A stretch of 64,000 nt of DNA from JBEKIK01 sp963845975 (GCA_963845975.1 CAWJUD010000001.1:248001-312000); one strand, 5' to 3'. Positions 43,859 to 53,292 are shown, counted from the first letter of the stretch. Translations and numbers: made by a program. The notes: generated by a model not told the origin, from the letters alone.

Positions 43859-44637
43859 GCGAAACGTCCTCCCCGGCGGCGAAACTCCCGCATCTGCTCG
43901 ACCGTGGGCCAGGAAAAATACGCTCCTTCCTCGGAGCGATTGGGTTGGCTTTGGATTTCGCCTCGCTGGATTTTTTGGATCATATCGACCATTAATTTCG
44001 CGCCGGCGGCCTTTGTATGACGAATCAATTCAAAAACACTCGTTCCCGGTTGAATGGGAACTTTGACTTGCCCCAGGATCGCGCCGTTGTCGATCTTGCT
44101 GTCCATGTAATGCACCGTAGCGCCGGTATAGGTTTCGCCATGATACAACACCCAAAAACTGGGCAAAAGTCCGGCGTAGCGCGGCAGCAGACTGCAATGC
44201 AGGTTGATGCAGCCGAAACGGGGAAGTTCCAAAAGCGGCGGCTTGAATACGCAAGGCGCCGACAACGAAACCACCAGATCCGCCTGCAGCGAGCGGATGC
44301 GCTCTAAAAACGCCTCGTCGTTGGGATTGCCGATAGCCGTAAACAGGATGCCGTGTTTGCGAGCCACTGCACCGATGCTGTATTTGTGGCGGAGCAGACG
44401 GTAAGCGCATAATCCATCGACGAGGTCCGCAATTTTTGCCTTGAACCAACGCCAACCCATGCGCAAAGCCTGGCCCCAGCCGAATCCTCGCCGGAAGAGT
44501 TTCTTCTTCTGTTCCAGCGAACCGGGCGAGTCCACCCTGCAAATCAGGCACGTTTCGATCCCCGGCAGGCTCAATATTTTCTCGATATTGCCGGGAATAA
44601 CGAACCGGTCTTCCTGGGTAATGATGGCAATCCGCAT
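43855..44637 (-). CDS. Formyltransferase-family protein
   Basis: 260 aa. The core of 10-formyl-THF-dependent formyltransferases is visible: GCINLHCSLLPRYAGLLPSF (catalytic Asn and His) and GATVHYMDSKIDNGAILGQV (catalytic Asp). There is an unusual N-terminal part, with MRIAIITQEDRFVIPGNIEK replacing the normal start. Relatives formylate 4-amino sugars in surface glycans. The coupled deacetylase suggests that the amine is exposed and then modified. Confidence 0.83.
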   Translation of the reverse strand: MRIAIITQEDRFVIPGNIEKILSLPGIETCLICRVDSPGSLEQKKKLFRRGFGWGQALRMGWRWFKAKIADLVDGLCAYRLLRHKYSIGAVARKHGILFTAIGNPNDEAFLERIRSLQADLVVSLSAPCVFKPPLLELPRFGCINLHCSLLPRYAGLLPSFWVLYHGETYTGATVHYMDSKIDNGAILGQVKVPIQPGTSVFELIRHTKAAGAKLMVDMIQKIQRGEIQSQPNRSEEGAYFSWPTVEQMREFRRRGGRFA

Positions 44638-44657
44638 ACGAATTCAGAAAATTGTTT

Positions 44658-45908
44658 TCATGGCGACAGGCGAGAACGCCGTGGTCTTTGTTTTTGCACA
44701 ACCGATTGCATCATTTTTACAAGTTCAACCATCAAATGATCGCGGCAATACTCATCGTACACCATACGATAACCGCTCTCGGCCATGCTGCGCCGCTCTT
44801 CAGGCGCAAGGGCCGCGAATTGGCGCACGGTTTTTGCAAGCGCCTGGGGATTCTCGGGAGGACAAGTCAATCCGGCTTTCGCCCTTTGGATCACCTCGGC
44901 CGCATCGCCTTCCAGGGCCGCCAACACCGGCTTTCCGCTGGCCATGTAGGCAAAGATCTTGTGCGGAACGGTGATCCGATACAGCGGGTCGTCGCGAAGG
45001 TGTACCAAAAGGACGTCGGCCAAAGCGTACAAGCGGGGCATCTCCCGGGCGGGATAGCGGCCGAGGAATTTTACATTTGCGAGTTTTTTTCCCTCGGCCA
45101 GTGTTTTGAGCCGGGAGAAGTCGGAACCATCGCCCACGAAAATAAACTGCACTTGGGGAAAATCGCGTAGTAATTCGGCCGCCTCCAATACGGCCCCTAA
45201 ACCCTGCGACAACCCGATCGCTCCGGCAAACATGATGTTAAATCGTCCGGTCATCCCAAGTTTATCGCCGAATTCGGCATCAGGGGCGACTCGCTGATAA
45301 AGATCGGTATCTACCCAATTGGAGATGACATGGATTTTTTCGGCGGGCACGCCCTTGGAAATTAAGTTCTCCTTGAATCCCGGTGAAATTACACGGATGG
45401 CCGCCGCAGCGCGATACACCCGCTTGGCATACCATGCCATGAGACTCAGAATCCGCTCGTTGCGAATCGCTCCCGTGGCTCTCAATACCTCAGGCCAAAG
45501 ATCCTGAATCTCGTATGTAAAAGGACAACGCAGCCAGGCGCTTAGCAGCCGGGCGGGAAAGCCGATGGTCAAGGGCGGATGAATGACGTGCATTAAGTCC
45601 ACGCGCGGCGCCAGCCACGGCCCTAAAACCGACGACGATGCCGCAAACGATCCAAAATTTAACAATCGACGCCAGGGAGAGGTGCCGTGATTGGGGTACA
45701 GGGGAACGCGGATCACTGGCACGCCGTTGACTCGCTCACGCTGCAAAGGGCGAAGTTTGTAGCCCGGCGCCAATTTTCCCGTGGGATAATTGGGAAATCC
45801 CGTCAGGACCGTGACCTCATGGCCCATGCTTTGCAAGGATTCCGCAATGTCGGAGACGTACCTGACCGGCTCGGGAAAATACCATTGTGAAAACAATAAG
45901 ACGCGCAT
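44658..45908 (-). CDS. GT4 glycosyltransferase, WbuB-like
   Basis: 416 aa, GT-B fold. N-terminal block: LLFSQWYFPEPVRYVSDIAE, TVLTGFPNYPTGKLAPGYK, RVPLYPNHGTSPWRRLLNF. Then YEIQDLWPEVLRATGAI and the donor-site region LRDDPLYRITVPHKIFAYMA, with the family Glu-type loop replaced by that sequence. The layout is that of WbuB-type L-FucNAc transferases. It directly follows the three genes that should make UDP-L-FucNAc or L-QuiNAc, which supports that donor. Confidence 0.87.
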   Translation of the reverse strand: MRVLLFSQWYFPEPVRYVSDIAESLQSMGHEVTVLTGFPNYPTGKLAPGYKLRPLQRERVNGVPVIRVPLYPNHGTSPWRRLLNFGSFAASSSVLGPWLAPRVDLMHVIHPPLTIGFPARLLSAWLRCPFTYEIQDLWPEVLRATGAIRNERILSLMAWYAKRVYRAAAAIRVISPGFKENLISKGVPAEKIHVISNWVDTDLYQRVAPDAEFGDKLGMTGRFNIMFAGAIGLSQGLGAVLEAAELLRDFPQVQFIFVGDGSDFSRLKTLAEGKKLANVKFLGRYPAREMPRLYALADVLLVHLRDDPLYRITVPHKIFAYMASGKPVLAALEGDAAEVIQRAKAGLTCPPENPQALAKTVRQFAALAPEERRSMAESGYRMVYDEYCRDHLMVELVKMMQSVVQKQRPRRSRLSP

Positions 45909-45948
45909 GTCGCAGTGAATCTTCAGATAAAATCAGTAAAAAAGGAAA

Positions 45949-47043
45949 TCAATGGCAAGATCGATGATCGAACCCCAGGAGGATTTTCAATACCGTGCTG
46001 CTGACTTCCGCTTTGAGATACTCTGGCGGCGGGTTCCAGCGGCGATCCAGCTTAAGCACGGTTTTGGCCGCGAATACAATCATCTCCGGATCGGCGCCTG
46101 ACAGCATGTTGCTGCCGCATTCAACTGTCTCGGGTCGTTCGGTAACGTCGCGAATGGTAACGTTGGGCACGCGGAATATGCAACATTCCTCCTGCACCGT
46201 GCCGCTGTCGCTTAGCACGCAAAAGGCTTCGCATTCCAGGGCAATAAACTCGAAAAATCCCAAGGGTTGAAGGAATCGCACCGCATCGCTTTCGGTCGAA
46301 AGTCCGAAGGCGGTCATTTTGCTCCGCGTGCGCGGGTGAAGACTGCATAGGATCGGATAACCGTATTCGCGATGCAAGTTTTCCAACGCGGTTGTCAGCG
46401 CGCGAAGCCGCGATTCGATGTCTACGTTCTCGGCGCGATGCATAGTGACCAGAAAAAATCGGCCTTTTTCCAAGCCCAGATCGGCCAGGGCTGTGGAGGC
46501 GGAAATGCGGTCCTGGTAATGGGTGATGACTTCCAACATGGGATTGCCGGTTACGAAAATGCGGTTGCCCGGGATGCCTTCGCGAAGCAGATTCACCCGG
46601 CTACGTTCGGTGTAAGGCATCAGCACGTCGCTCGAATGGTCGATTATGCGGCGGTTGACTTCCTCGGGCACGCGGTCGTCGTAGCAGCGGTTGCCGGCTT
46701 CCATGTGGTACACGGGAATGCCCATCCGTTTGGCGATAACCGCGGCCAATCCGCTATTGGTGTCGCCCAGCACTAGCACGCGATCCGGCCGCTCTTTTGT
46801 GAACACCGGTTCAATGCGAGATAGAATTTGTCCGACCTGTTCGGCAAAACTACCGCCTTGCGCCTCGAGATAATAGTTGGGCAAGCGGACTTGTAGATCG
46901 CGGAAAAAAATATCGTTCAAGTTGGGATCATAGTTTTGGCCGGTGTGGATCAGTACGTGTTCGGCCAAAACGTCGATTTTTTCAATGACCCGGCTGAGAC
47001 GGATGATTTCCGGCCTGGTACCGAGTATTGTGGCAATTTTCAT
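45949..47043 (-). CDS. UDP-HexNAc 2-epimerase, WecB/FnlC/WbjD-like
   Basis: 364 aa. MKIATILGTRPEIIRL, VLIHTGQNYDPNLNDIFF, VYHMEAGNRCYDDRVPEEVN and CVLSDSGTVQEECCIFRVP are the family blocks, with the UDP-binding Ser and catalytic Glu/His positions present. In the FnlABC-type pathway it performs the C-2 epimerisation that gives UDP-L-FucNAc or L-QuiNAc. Its start overlaps the upstream stop (ATGA). Confidence 0.9.
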   Translation of the reverse strand: MKIATILGTRPEIIRLSRVIEKIDVLAEHVLIHTGQNYDPNLNDIFFRDLQVRLPNYYLEAQGGSFAEQVGQILSRIEPVFTKERPDRVLVLGDTNSGLAAVIAKRMGIPVYHMEAGNRCYDDRVPEEVNRRIIDHSSDVLMPYTERSRVNLLREGIPGNRIFVTGNPMLEVITHYQDRISASTALADLGLEKGRFFLVTMHRAENVDIESRLRALTTALENLHREYGYPILCSLHPRTRSKMTAFGLSTESDAVRFLQPLGFFEFIALECEAFCVLSDSGTVQEECCIFRVPNVTIRDVTERPETVECGSNMLSGADPEMIVFAAKTVLKLDRRWNPPPEYLKAEVSSTVLKILLGFDHRSCH

Positions 47044-48101
47044 CGTAAGAATTCCCCTTCGGCGGCGTCAACGTCTTCCAATCGCAGGCGTTTTTCTTTT
47101 AACATGGCGCACATCTCTTCGTAGCTCATCACGTCCGTGGCAGAACTGAACTCGCCGGGTAAATCGGCGGGCGTATCGTCGCGGGGGCGAAGCTCCGGCA
47201 GTATCGGTTGGATGGCATAGTACTTTTTCCGGTCCACTGTGCGGTAACGCTCCTCCTCGGATATCAAAATTTCGTCGATCTTTTCCCCGGGCCGGATCCC
47301 CGTGACCTCGATCTTGATCGGCCGATCGCCGATCAATGCCCGAGCCAGATCGATCATCCGTGCCGAAGGGACCCGGGGTATGTAAGTCTCGCCGCGCTTG
47401 GCCCCGCGGAGCGCGGCGAAAATCGTATCCACCGCCTGTTCCAGGCTGAGCAGGAAACGAGTCATGTCTTCGGTGGTAATCGTGACCGGGCCGCCGTTTC
47501 GGATTTGATCGTGAAACAGCGGAATTACCGATCCGCGCGATGCCAAAACGTTGCCGTAGCGGACGCATATAAAACGCGTTTTCGGGCAGGTTAGATTGGC
47601 GGTGATGAATACCCGCTCCTGGATGGCCTTGGTCATGCCCATCACGTTCACCGGCTTGACTGCCTTGTCGGTGGAAACACCAACCACGGTCTCCACGGCA
47701 AGGTGGTTCTCGCGAATCGCGCGGACTATGTTTTCCGGACCACAGATGTTCGTCTGCACCGCCTCGAAAGGAAAATACTCGCAGGTGGGCACTTGTTTCA
47801 GTGCGGCGGCGTTGAAAACTACGTCGGCGTTGCACAGCATCGACGCCACGGCGTGATAATCGCGCACGTCGCCGATAACGAACTCCAACAGTTCGTTGAA
47901 ATTGTGGTACACGACTTCGTCCGTCGATACCCGCCGATTCTTGTATTGCAATCGCATGTCGTGCTGTTTGGCTTCATCGCGTGAAAACACCACAATCGAG
48001 GTGGGTTGCCCTAATTCACCGGTGAGCAAGCGGCGAACCAGCACCTTGCCCAGCGATCCGGTGCCGCCGGTCACAATTATTCGTTTGCCTTTGAGAATCA
48101 T
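47040..48101 (-). CDS. UDP-GlcNAc 4,6-dehydratase/5-epimerase, FnlA/WbjB/CapE-like
   Basis: About 353 aa from ATG 48101, with GGAG 6 bases upstream. The cofactor loop is IIVTGGTGSLGKVLVRRLL, then VVFSRDEAKQHDMRLQYKN. The catalytic region reads VVGVSTDKAVKPVNVMGMTK, with the Met replacing the usual Tyr and a Lys four residues on, as in FnlA/PseB-type enzymes. It converts UDP-GlcNAc to a 2-acetamido-2,6-dideoxy-4-hexulose with C-5 inversion, opening the L-FucNAc/L-QuiNAc route. Confidence 0.92.
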   Translation of the reverse strand: MILKGKRIIVTGGTGSLGKVLVRRLLTGELGQPTSIVVFSRDEAKQHDMRLQYKNRRVSTDEVVYHNFNELLEFVIGDVRDYHAVASMLCNADVVFNAAALKQVPTCEYFPFEAVQTNICGPENIVRAIRENHLAVETVVGVSTDKAVKPVNVMGMTKAIQERVFITANLTCPKTRFICVRYGNVLASRGSVIPLFHDQIRNGGPVTITTEDMTRFLLSLEQAVDTIFAALRGAKRGETYIPRVPSARMIDLARALIGDRPIKIEVTGIRPGEKIDEILISEEERYRTVDRKKYYAIQPILPELRPRDDTPADLPGEFSSATDVMSYEEMCAMLKEKRLRLEDVDAAEGEFLR

Positions 48102-48985
48102 TTTTTTCTCCACAAGTGATAAGGTGTGGGATCGCGATGCATTTCACTGATCATCTCAGCCCAACTAGGGGGCGTAAATCCCGTCGCTTTACAGAAGCGC
48201 GAGCCGTCCAGGCTACGATTGCATGCAAATTCATTATCCGGCTCAATTTGGATATTCAAACTATAGGTTTCGTTAATCAAGGTTAATAAGTCGAATTTCG
48301 TGATCGACTGTGATGCGACTTGATACACACCGCTTAAATTCGCATGATTCTCTAGTACGTCGGCAATTATGTTAGCCAAGGCAATAGTGGTATAACCGGA
48401 ATAAATCGCCTTTTTATACCCTCGAACCTTACCACCCTTATTGCCGAGGAACCATTCGATCAAAGCGTTGGAAGTATTTAGTTCGCGGCCGATAATCGAT
48501 GTACGCACCGTCAGGCAGCCGGGGGCGTCAACCTCGCCTAAGTACTTGGTCCGCCCGTATATGTCCTCGGCGTCGGATACATCACTTTCAGTATACCCTC
48601 CTTTTCGGCCGGAAAAAACACAGTCGGTGCCCATGTGGATCATTCGTACTCCGCTTGCCCGACATAAATTCGCCAGCCGGTGAGGAAATAGAGAATTTAT
48701 GACCAGACTGGTAATCGGATCCTTGGCGGCTTTAAGTTGCTTGATAATACCGACGCAATTGAATACGACGTCAGGCTTTACATCCGCTAAAACACGGACT
48801 ACACTGTCGAAATTCGAGACGTCCACACCACCCACAAAACGCTCGGGATCGTAAAGATCGTAGCGGGCATATTCTTCATAGCCCGATAGGTTCGTGGTCC
48901 AGGCATCGAAACGCCGGCGATAGAGTTGGTATACTTTGTGTCCTAACATGCCTACGCCGCCTAGCACTAAAACACGCATTGACAT
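48098..48985 (-). CDS. RmlD-like sugar-nucleotide reductase of the L-FucNAc/L-QuiNAc pathway
   Basis: About 295 aa from ATG 48985, which overlaps the previous stop (TAATG) and has AAGGAG upstream. The cofactor loop is VLVLGGVGMLGHKVYQLYRR, with FNCVGIIKQLKAAKDP and IHMGTDCVFSGRKGGYTES; the active pair is IYGRTKYLGE. FnlB/CapF enzymes are longer and carry a C-terminal cupin; that domain is absent here. The length and motifs fit the RmlD-type reductase WbvR of the UDP-L-QuiNAc route better, so the product may be L-QuiNAc. Confidence 0.85.
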   Translation of the reverse strand: MSMRVLVLGGVGMLGHKVYQLYRRRFDAWTTNLSGYEEYARYDLYDPERFVGGVDVSNFDSVVRVLADVKPDVVFNCVGIIKQLKAAKDPITSLVINSLFPHRLANLCRASGVRMIHMGTDCVFSGRKGGYTESDVSDAEDIYGRTKYLGEVDAPGCLTVRTSIIGRELNTSNALIEWFLGNKGGKVRGYKKAIYSGYTTIALANIIADVLENHANLSGVYQVASQSITKFDLLTLINETYSLNIQIEPDNEFACNRSLDGSRFCKATGFTPPSWAEMISEMHRDPTPYHLWRKK

Positions 48986-49911
48986 TAGACTTTCTCCTTT
49001 TTCGCCCAATCCATATATTCTTTCAAGCCTTCTTCGAGCTTGACGGTGGGATTGAAGCCGATGGCCTTTTTGGCCGCCGATACGTCGGCTAGGCTGTCGC
49101 GCACGTCGCCTTTTCGCGGGGGACCATACTCAACCGCGGGATGAATGCCGCTGGCATCGATCATCAGTTCCACAAGCCGGTTGATGGTGATCCGGGTGCT
49201 GCTGCCCACGTTAAAGGCCCCGGAAACTCCCCTGGACATCGCCGCCTTGTAATTCGCTTGGGCCACGTCGCGGACATTGACGAAATCGCGGGTTTGCTCG
49301 CCGTCGCCGAATATGATTACCGGCTCGCCGCGCAACATGCGATGGGCGAATATGGGAATCACGTTTCCGTAAGCGTCGTACTTCTGGTTGATGCCGAAGA
49401 CGTTGAAATATCGCAGACAAACCGCTTCCAGCGCGTATAGTTTGGCATAGGCCAGGCAGAGTTTTTCCGCGCATAATTTGCTGGCGCCGTAGGGAGAATC
49501 GGGCTCGACCGGATGGTCTTCGCGGATAGGCAACGTTTTTAGCTCTCCGAAAATCCCGGCCGAGGAAGAAAACACGACTTTGCGCACTCCTTGATGGCGC
49601 GCCGCCTCCAATACCCGAAGCGTGCCTAGAACGTTGATTTCCGAATCCTGGATGGGATTTTCGATGGACCGGGCATTTCCCACCGAGGCAGCCAGGTGAA
49701 AAATGGCCTCCACGCCCTGTGCACTGCGATCGACCAGTTGCGCATCGCGCACGTCGCCCTCGATGAATTGCGCCTGGGGGAAAGGATCCAAGTTTTTGCG
49801 ATACCCGGACATCAAATTGTCCAGCACAACCACTTGATGCCCGTTTTCCAGCAATAAACGCACAATATTAGAGCCAATAAATCCAGCTCCGCCGGTAACT
49901 AGCGTCTTCAA
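48985..49911 (-). CDS. UDP-glucose/GlcNAc 4-epimerase-type SDR
   Basis: 308 aa. TLVTGGAGFIGSNIVRLLLE binds NAD, VFSSSAGIFGELKTLP holds the Ser, SPYGASKLCAEKLCLA the Tyr and Lys, and FNVGSSTRITINRLVELMID the substrate side. The family includes UDP-glucose, UDP-GlcNAc and UDP-glucuronate 4-epimerases. It shares a TAATG start/stop overlap with the RmlD-like gene and so belongs to the same operon. The substrate is not decided. Confidence 0.88.
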   Translation of the reverse strand: MKTLVTGGAGFIGSNIVRLLLENGHQVVVLDNLMSGYRKNLDPFPQAQFIEGDVRDAQLVDRSAQGVEAIFHLAASVGNARSIENPIQDSEINVLGTLRVLEAARHQGVRKVVFSSSAGIFGELKTLPIREDHPVEPDSPYGASKLCAEKLCLAYAKLYALEAVCLRYFNVFGINQKYDAYGNVIPIFAHRMLRGEPVIIFGDGEQTRDFVNVRDVAQANYKAAMSRGVSGAFNVGSSTRITINRLVELMIDASGIHPAVEYGPPRKGDVRDSLADVSAAKKAIGFNPTVKLEEGLKEYMDWAKKEKV

Positions 49912-50019
49912 TTCAGTGAACCTTTCTTTACTAGACTATGATTATTGTGAGTGAATCCGGATTATTTTACAAGCCGGCTAAATAACGCCTGCATCCTGTT
50001 TTTCCGCTGCCGATTGCAA

Positions 50020-50407
50020 CTATTCCATTTCTTTCTCCAGGGCCGCGATACGCGACTCCAATCCGGAGCTGTTTTTTTGATACGCCTGATTCGCTGACAG
50101 GCGCTCAGCAACCAGATCGTCGGAAATCAATTTCCGCTGGAAATAGAGCATAAGCAACGTGCAGAGATATTTTCTGCCCATTTCTTTTAAACGGACGTCG
50201 GCGGCCAGCCGCCGGATTGCATCGGCCAGGGCTTCGACGTTTCGCGGAGGCACGCACACGCCGCATTCCTGCGGACCGCCGATATCGAGCGTCTCGGGCA
50301 CGGCGCCTACTGTAGTGCCTAAATCGCATCGCGGTCCAGACATCAAAGCATTGCCGATAAATTCGGCACAGTTTATGTCCCAACATGGCTGCGCCGCCAA
50401 AGATCAA
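50020..50407 (-). pseudogene. Chimeric gene debris (RmlD start, GT4 end, coiled-coil tail)
   Basis: Three unrelated pieces lie in about 390 bases. From 50407 one frame gives RILIFGGAAMLGHKLCRIYR, a copy of the start of the RmlD-like gene at 48985. It soon fails. A second frame (to 50020) gives GAVPETLDIGGPQECGVCVP and VEALADAIRRLAADVRLKEM, the end of a GT4 glycosyltransferase. Then comes AYQKNSSGLESRIAALEKEM, a coiled-coil tail unlike either. No single intact product is possible. It looks like the scar of one or more recombination events within the cluster. Confidence 0.78.
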
Positions 50408-51561
50408 TATGCGTTTCCATGAGACATCATACTTTCAAATACAGAGTGTGCTTTTTTCGCCACATCAACCCATGTTGCAGGAAATTGTTTTATTCTTTTG
50501 TACCCTTCTTGCACGAGCATGTCCCTCAGCGGTCGATCCTCCATTAACTTCAGCATTTTATCAGCCCAATCGCGGTGATTTTCCGGATCGGCATAAATAC
50601 TCGCTGAGCCGCAGGTATCGCGTGCAAATGGCAAGTCCGAGCATATTTGAGCCTTTCCCCAATTCATGGATTCCAAATAAGCCCCACTCAAGCACTCCAG
50701 CAGACTTGGCATGACGCAAGCGGAACAGGAATGATATAAATTGTAAAGGTATTCTTTATGGACCCATCCCAAAGGGAGGAGGTGTCCGGAAGCAACCAAA
50801 TCGGTTGCCTGTTGACCGAAGTATTTGGCCAAGTCATCCTTGGTCAGGCTTAATGCCAAACGGGCCTTGACACCGCGGTCCTTGAGGATTTGGATGGCGG
50901 AAATTAGTATCTTAAAATTTTTATGCGGCGAGTACGTGGCAACATACAAAAAAGTAAAAAATTCTTTGCCGAGTTTATCATTAAAAAAACGGCTTACCGT
51001 TTCCGGCAGCGCTTGTGGGAGAAGATCATATTCATTTTCCACAGCTTTAGGAATTACTTCGATTCTACTAGGTGCTCCGCGAATCTTCCCCACCTCATCC
51101 CGCACTAATGGCGATTCAACCACCGCCACATCGCATTTGCGTAAAGATCTGCGGAAAAATAAACGCATGGCGAATATAAACAATTTACCTTGAGGATGAT
51201 ACTTGATTTTGGACAAGTCGCACCATTGGAAGGCATTCATTAAATGCAACACTTGCGGAATGCCGGTGCGAATATAAGGCCCTATATTGGTGGATAAGAT
51301 CAGATCGGGCCGATATCGGCGGACGATATTATTGATATTCCATTGATTATGATAAAATCTCATGAATTCCTTGCTGACAAACTCATTCATGTACAGGATT
51401 TGCACATTCGGCAGATCCTTGAGTTTATCAAGGCCTGAGCCCCGCACACAATGGATGAGGTATTCATCTTCCGGATATTCTTGTACCAAAGCACGGAGAA
51501 GATATATGTATCCCGACAAGGCTCCGCTATATCCCCCAAAGTTCTCGTATAGTATTTTCAT
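50404..51561 (-). CDS. GT4 glycosyltransferase (paralogue of 51881-53074)
   Basis: About 385 aa from ATG 51561, chosen to match its paralogue (MKIL start). GT-B fold, mixed blocks: RRYRPDLILSTNIGPYIRTG, LYVATYSPHKNFKILISAIQ, GWVHKEYLYNLYHSCSACVM and PSLLECLSGAYLESMNWGKA (donor-binding Glu). The whole protein aligns with the upstream GT4 by eye, especially at the ends, so the two arose by duplication. The duplicates are separated by an IS5-type transposase stub. The sugar is unknown. Confidence 0.87.
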   Translation of the reverse strand: MKILYENFGGYSGALSGYIYLLRALVQEYPEDEYLIHCVRGSGLDKLKDLPNVQILYMNEFVSKEFMRFYHNQWNINNIVRRYRPDLILSTNIGPYIRTGIPQVLHLMNAFQWCDLSKIKYHPQGKLFIFAMRLFFRRSLRKCDVAVVESPLVRDEVGKIRGAPSRIEVIPKAVENEYDLLPQALPETVSRFFNDKLGKEFFTFLYVATYSPHKNFKILISAIQILKDRGVKARLALSLTKDDLAKYFGQQATDLVASGHLLPLGWVHKEYLYNLYHSCSACVMPSLLECLSGAYLESMNWGKAQICSDLPFARDTCGSASIYADPENHRDWADKMLKLMEDRPLRDMLVQEGYKRIKQFPATWVDVAKKAHSVFESMMSHGNAY

Positions 51562-51672
51562 GCGATACATTTCCATAAAAGAATAGACATTGAGCTTCTA
51601 ACAAAATTAACTTGGATAGAATGCCTATACTTGTTGAACTTTCTAGCCGTACAAGGAGGCACGACCATCGCA

Positions 51673-51807
51673 ATGCCTGTTTTGGATGACAAACTTTGGA
51701 AATTGATCATACCATTACTACCACCACTGAAACGACGACGTCGCCGGAATCCTGGGCGCAAACCATTGCCCCATCGCGATGTTCTCACAGGGATTCTGTT
51801 CGTATAA
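51673..51807 (+). pseudogene. IS5-family transposase N-terminal remnant
   Basis: A plus-strand frame of 44 codons reads LDDKLWKLIIPLLPPLKRRR and PGRKPLPHRDVLTGILFV. This is the insertion-element N-terminal domain (DUF4096-type) of IS5-family transposases, which normally continues with KTGxxW. A TAA ends it, and the shifted frame resumes YKSGSH before another stop. No catalytic domain and no terminal repeats remain. It lies on the opposite strand, in the about 300-base gap between two paralogous GT4 genes. Confidence 0.82.
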
Positions 51808-51880
51808 ATCCGGCTCCCACTGACAAACGTTTTCAAGGCAATACCTTTCATGAAACGAAATTTCATTACGATATTCCAGA

Positions 51881-53074
51881 CTATGCGTTCTTAGCCTCGC
51901 GTGCGAAGTCAGCAATAACTTCCAAGAAAAATGAACGGTATTTCCTCGCGACTTTCAGCCAGGTTTGCGGAAAATCGAGGTTGCGCTTCGCCCCCTTCTC
52001 CACGAGATCGGCTTGCAAGGCAGGATCCCCGGCAAGCCGTTCCATCTCCTCGAACCACGCCCGGGGATCCTCTGCCGGAACGTACAAACTCGCATCGCCG
52101 CACAATTCGCGGTGGCAAGTCACATCCGAAGAGATCTGCGGCTTGTTCCAACGCATGGCTTCCAAATGCGAGGAACTCATGCTTTCCAGCAGGCTGGGCA
52201 TCACGCAGCCGGAACAAGCGTCGTACAAGCCATGAAGGTGGTCTTTGGTGATCCAACCCAAGATTATAATATGGCCGCTTTCGACGAGACTTCGCGCGGT
52301 CTTCGCCTCCGGCCCCGCCATCCGCTCCAATTCCTTTTTCGTGAGGGTCAGCACCAAACGCAGGGGCGACTTTTGCGCGCGGGCATATTCCATCGCCCGG
52401 ATGAGGGTTTTGTGATTCTTGTGCGGCGAACCGGTGGCCACGTACAAATACGTGAAAATCTTCTGGGAGGAGTCGGTGGCCAACTGTTGCCGGATGCGTT
52501 CAGGCAATGGGTGAGGGTCTAAGTCCCGCTCGGTCTCCACCGACTTGGATATCACGGCCAAACATTCCGGTGAGCAGGGTATAGACTTTACTAATTCGCG
52601 CATCCGTTCGGTCTGGACGATGGCTGCGTCGCATTTCGCCAAGGAAAGGCGGAAAAAGAATCGCAACATCGCCACATACAATCGATTTCTGGGATGATAA
52701 CGCACCAGCGACCAATCGCAGACCTGGAAGGTATTGCTCACTTGAATCACAAACGGCACTTTTGGCGCAAAGTAAGGGCCGATGTTGATCGAAAAAATCA
52801 CATCGGGGGAATACCGACGGATATAACGCCGCAGTCCCAACGAATGAAACCAGAACCTTAACGGCTCCTTAAAGAAACCCGTGTGCCAGGATATGACATG
52901 TACGTTGGGCAAACCCAAAAATCTCAACCGTGATTCGTAATACCGGGCGACTTCACGATTGCAAAAAATGACCAGTTCGTCGCCGGGAAATTCCTCGGCC
53001 CAGGCGCGGAAGAGAACACTATAATTCGCCACCGCGCCAGTCTGCGCTCCTATAAGTGTAATTAGGATTTTCAT
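51881..53074 (-). CDS. GT4 glycosyltransferase (paralogue of 50404-51561)
   Basis: 397 aa, GT-B fold. RRYSPDVIFSINIGPYFAPK, LYVATGSPHKNHKTLIRAME, GWITKDHLHGLYDACSGCVM and PSLLESMSSSHLEAMRWNKP carry the same blocks as the downstream copy. The donor-site Glu is in the last block. It should transfer a sugar to the lipid-linked glycan at the cytoplasmic face of the membrane. Confidence 0.87.
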   Translation of the reverse strand: MKILITLIGAQTGAVANYSVLFRAWAEEFPGDELVIFCNREVARYYESRLRFLGLPNVHVISWHTGFFKEPLRFWFHSLGLRRYIRRYSPDVIFSINIGPYFAPKVPFVIQVSNTFQVCDWSLVRYHPRNRLYVAMLRFFFRLSLAKCDAAIVQTERMRELVKSIPCSPECLAVISKSVETERDLDPHPLPERIRQQLATDSSQKIFTYLYVATGSPHKNHKTLIRAMEYARAQKSPLRLVLTLTKKELERMAGPEAKTARSLVESGHIIILGWITKDHLHGLYDACSGCVMPSLLESMSSSHLEAMRWNKPQISSDVTCHRELCGDASLYVPAEDPRAWFEEMERLAGDPALQADLVEKGAKRNLDFPQTWLKVARKYRSFFLEVIADFAREAKNA

Positions 53075-53292
53075 TAGTTCAGGGATCTTTCAGCACTCAT
53101 GGAAATAAACATGAGAAACCAATTCATTGCTTGTTTTTCTGATGACTTACTCCCCTCGAAGCCCCGCTACCATATCTATCAGGCAGGGAAGTGGGAATAA
53201 ACCATTCTTAGCGTCCATCTCTAGTGTAGAAAGCGAAGTTACAAGTCACGTTGGCGATCATCTGCAAACCAGTCGACAACACTTCCATAAGT

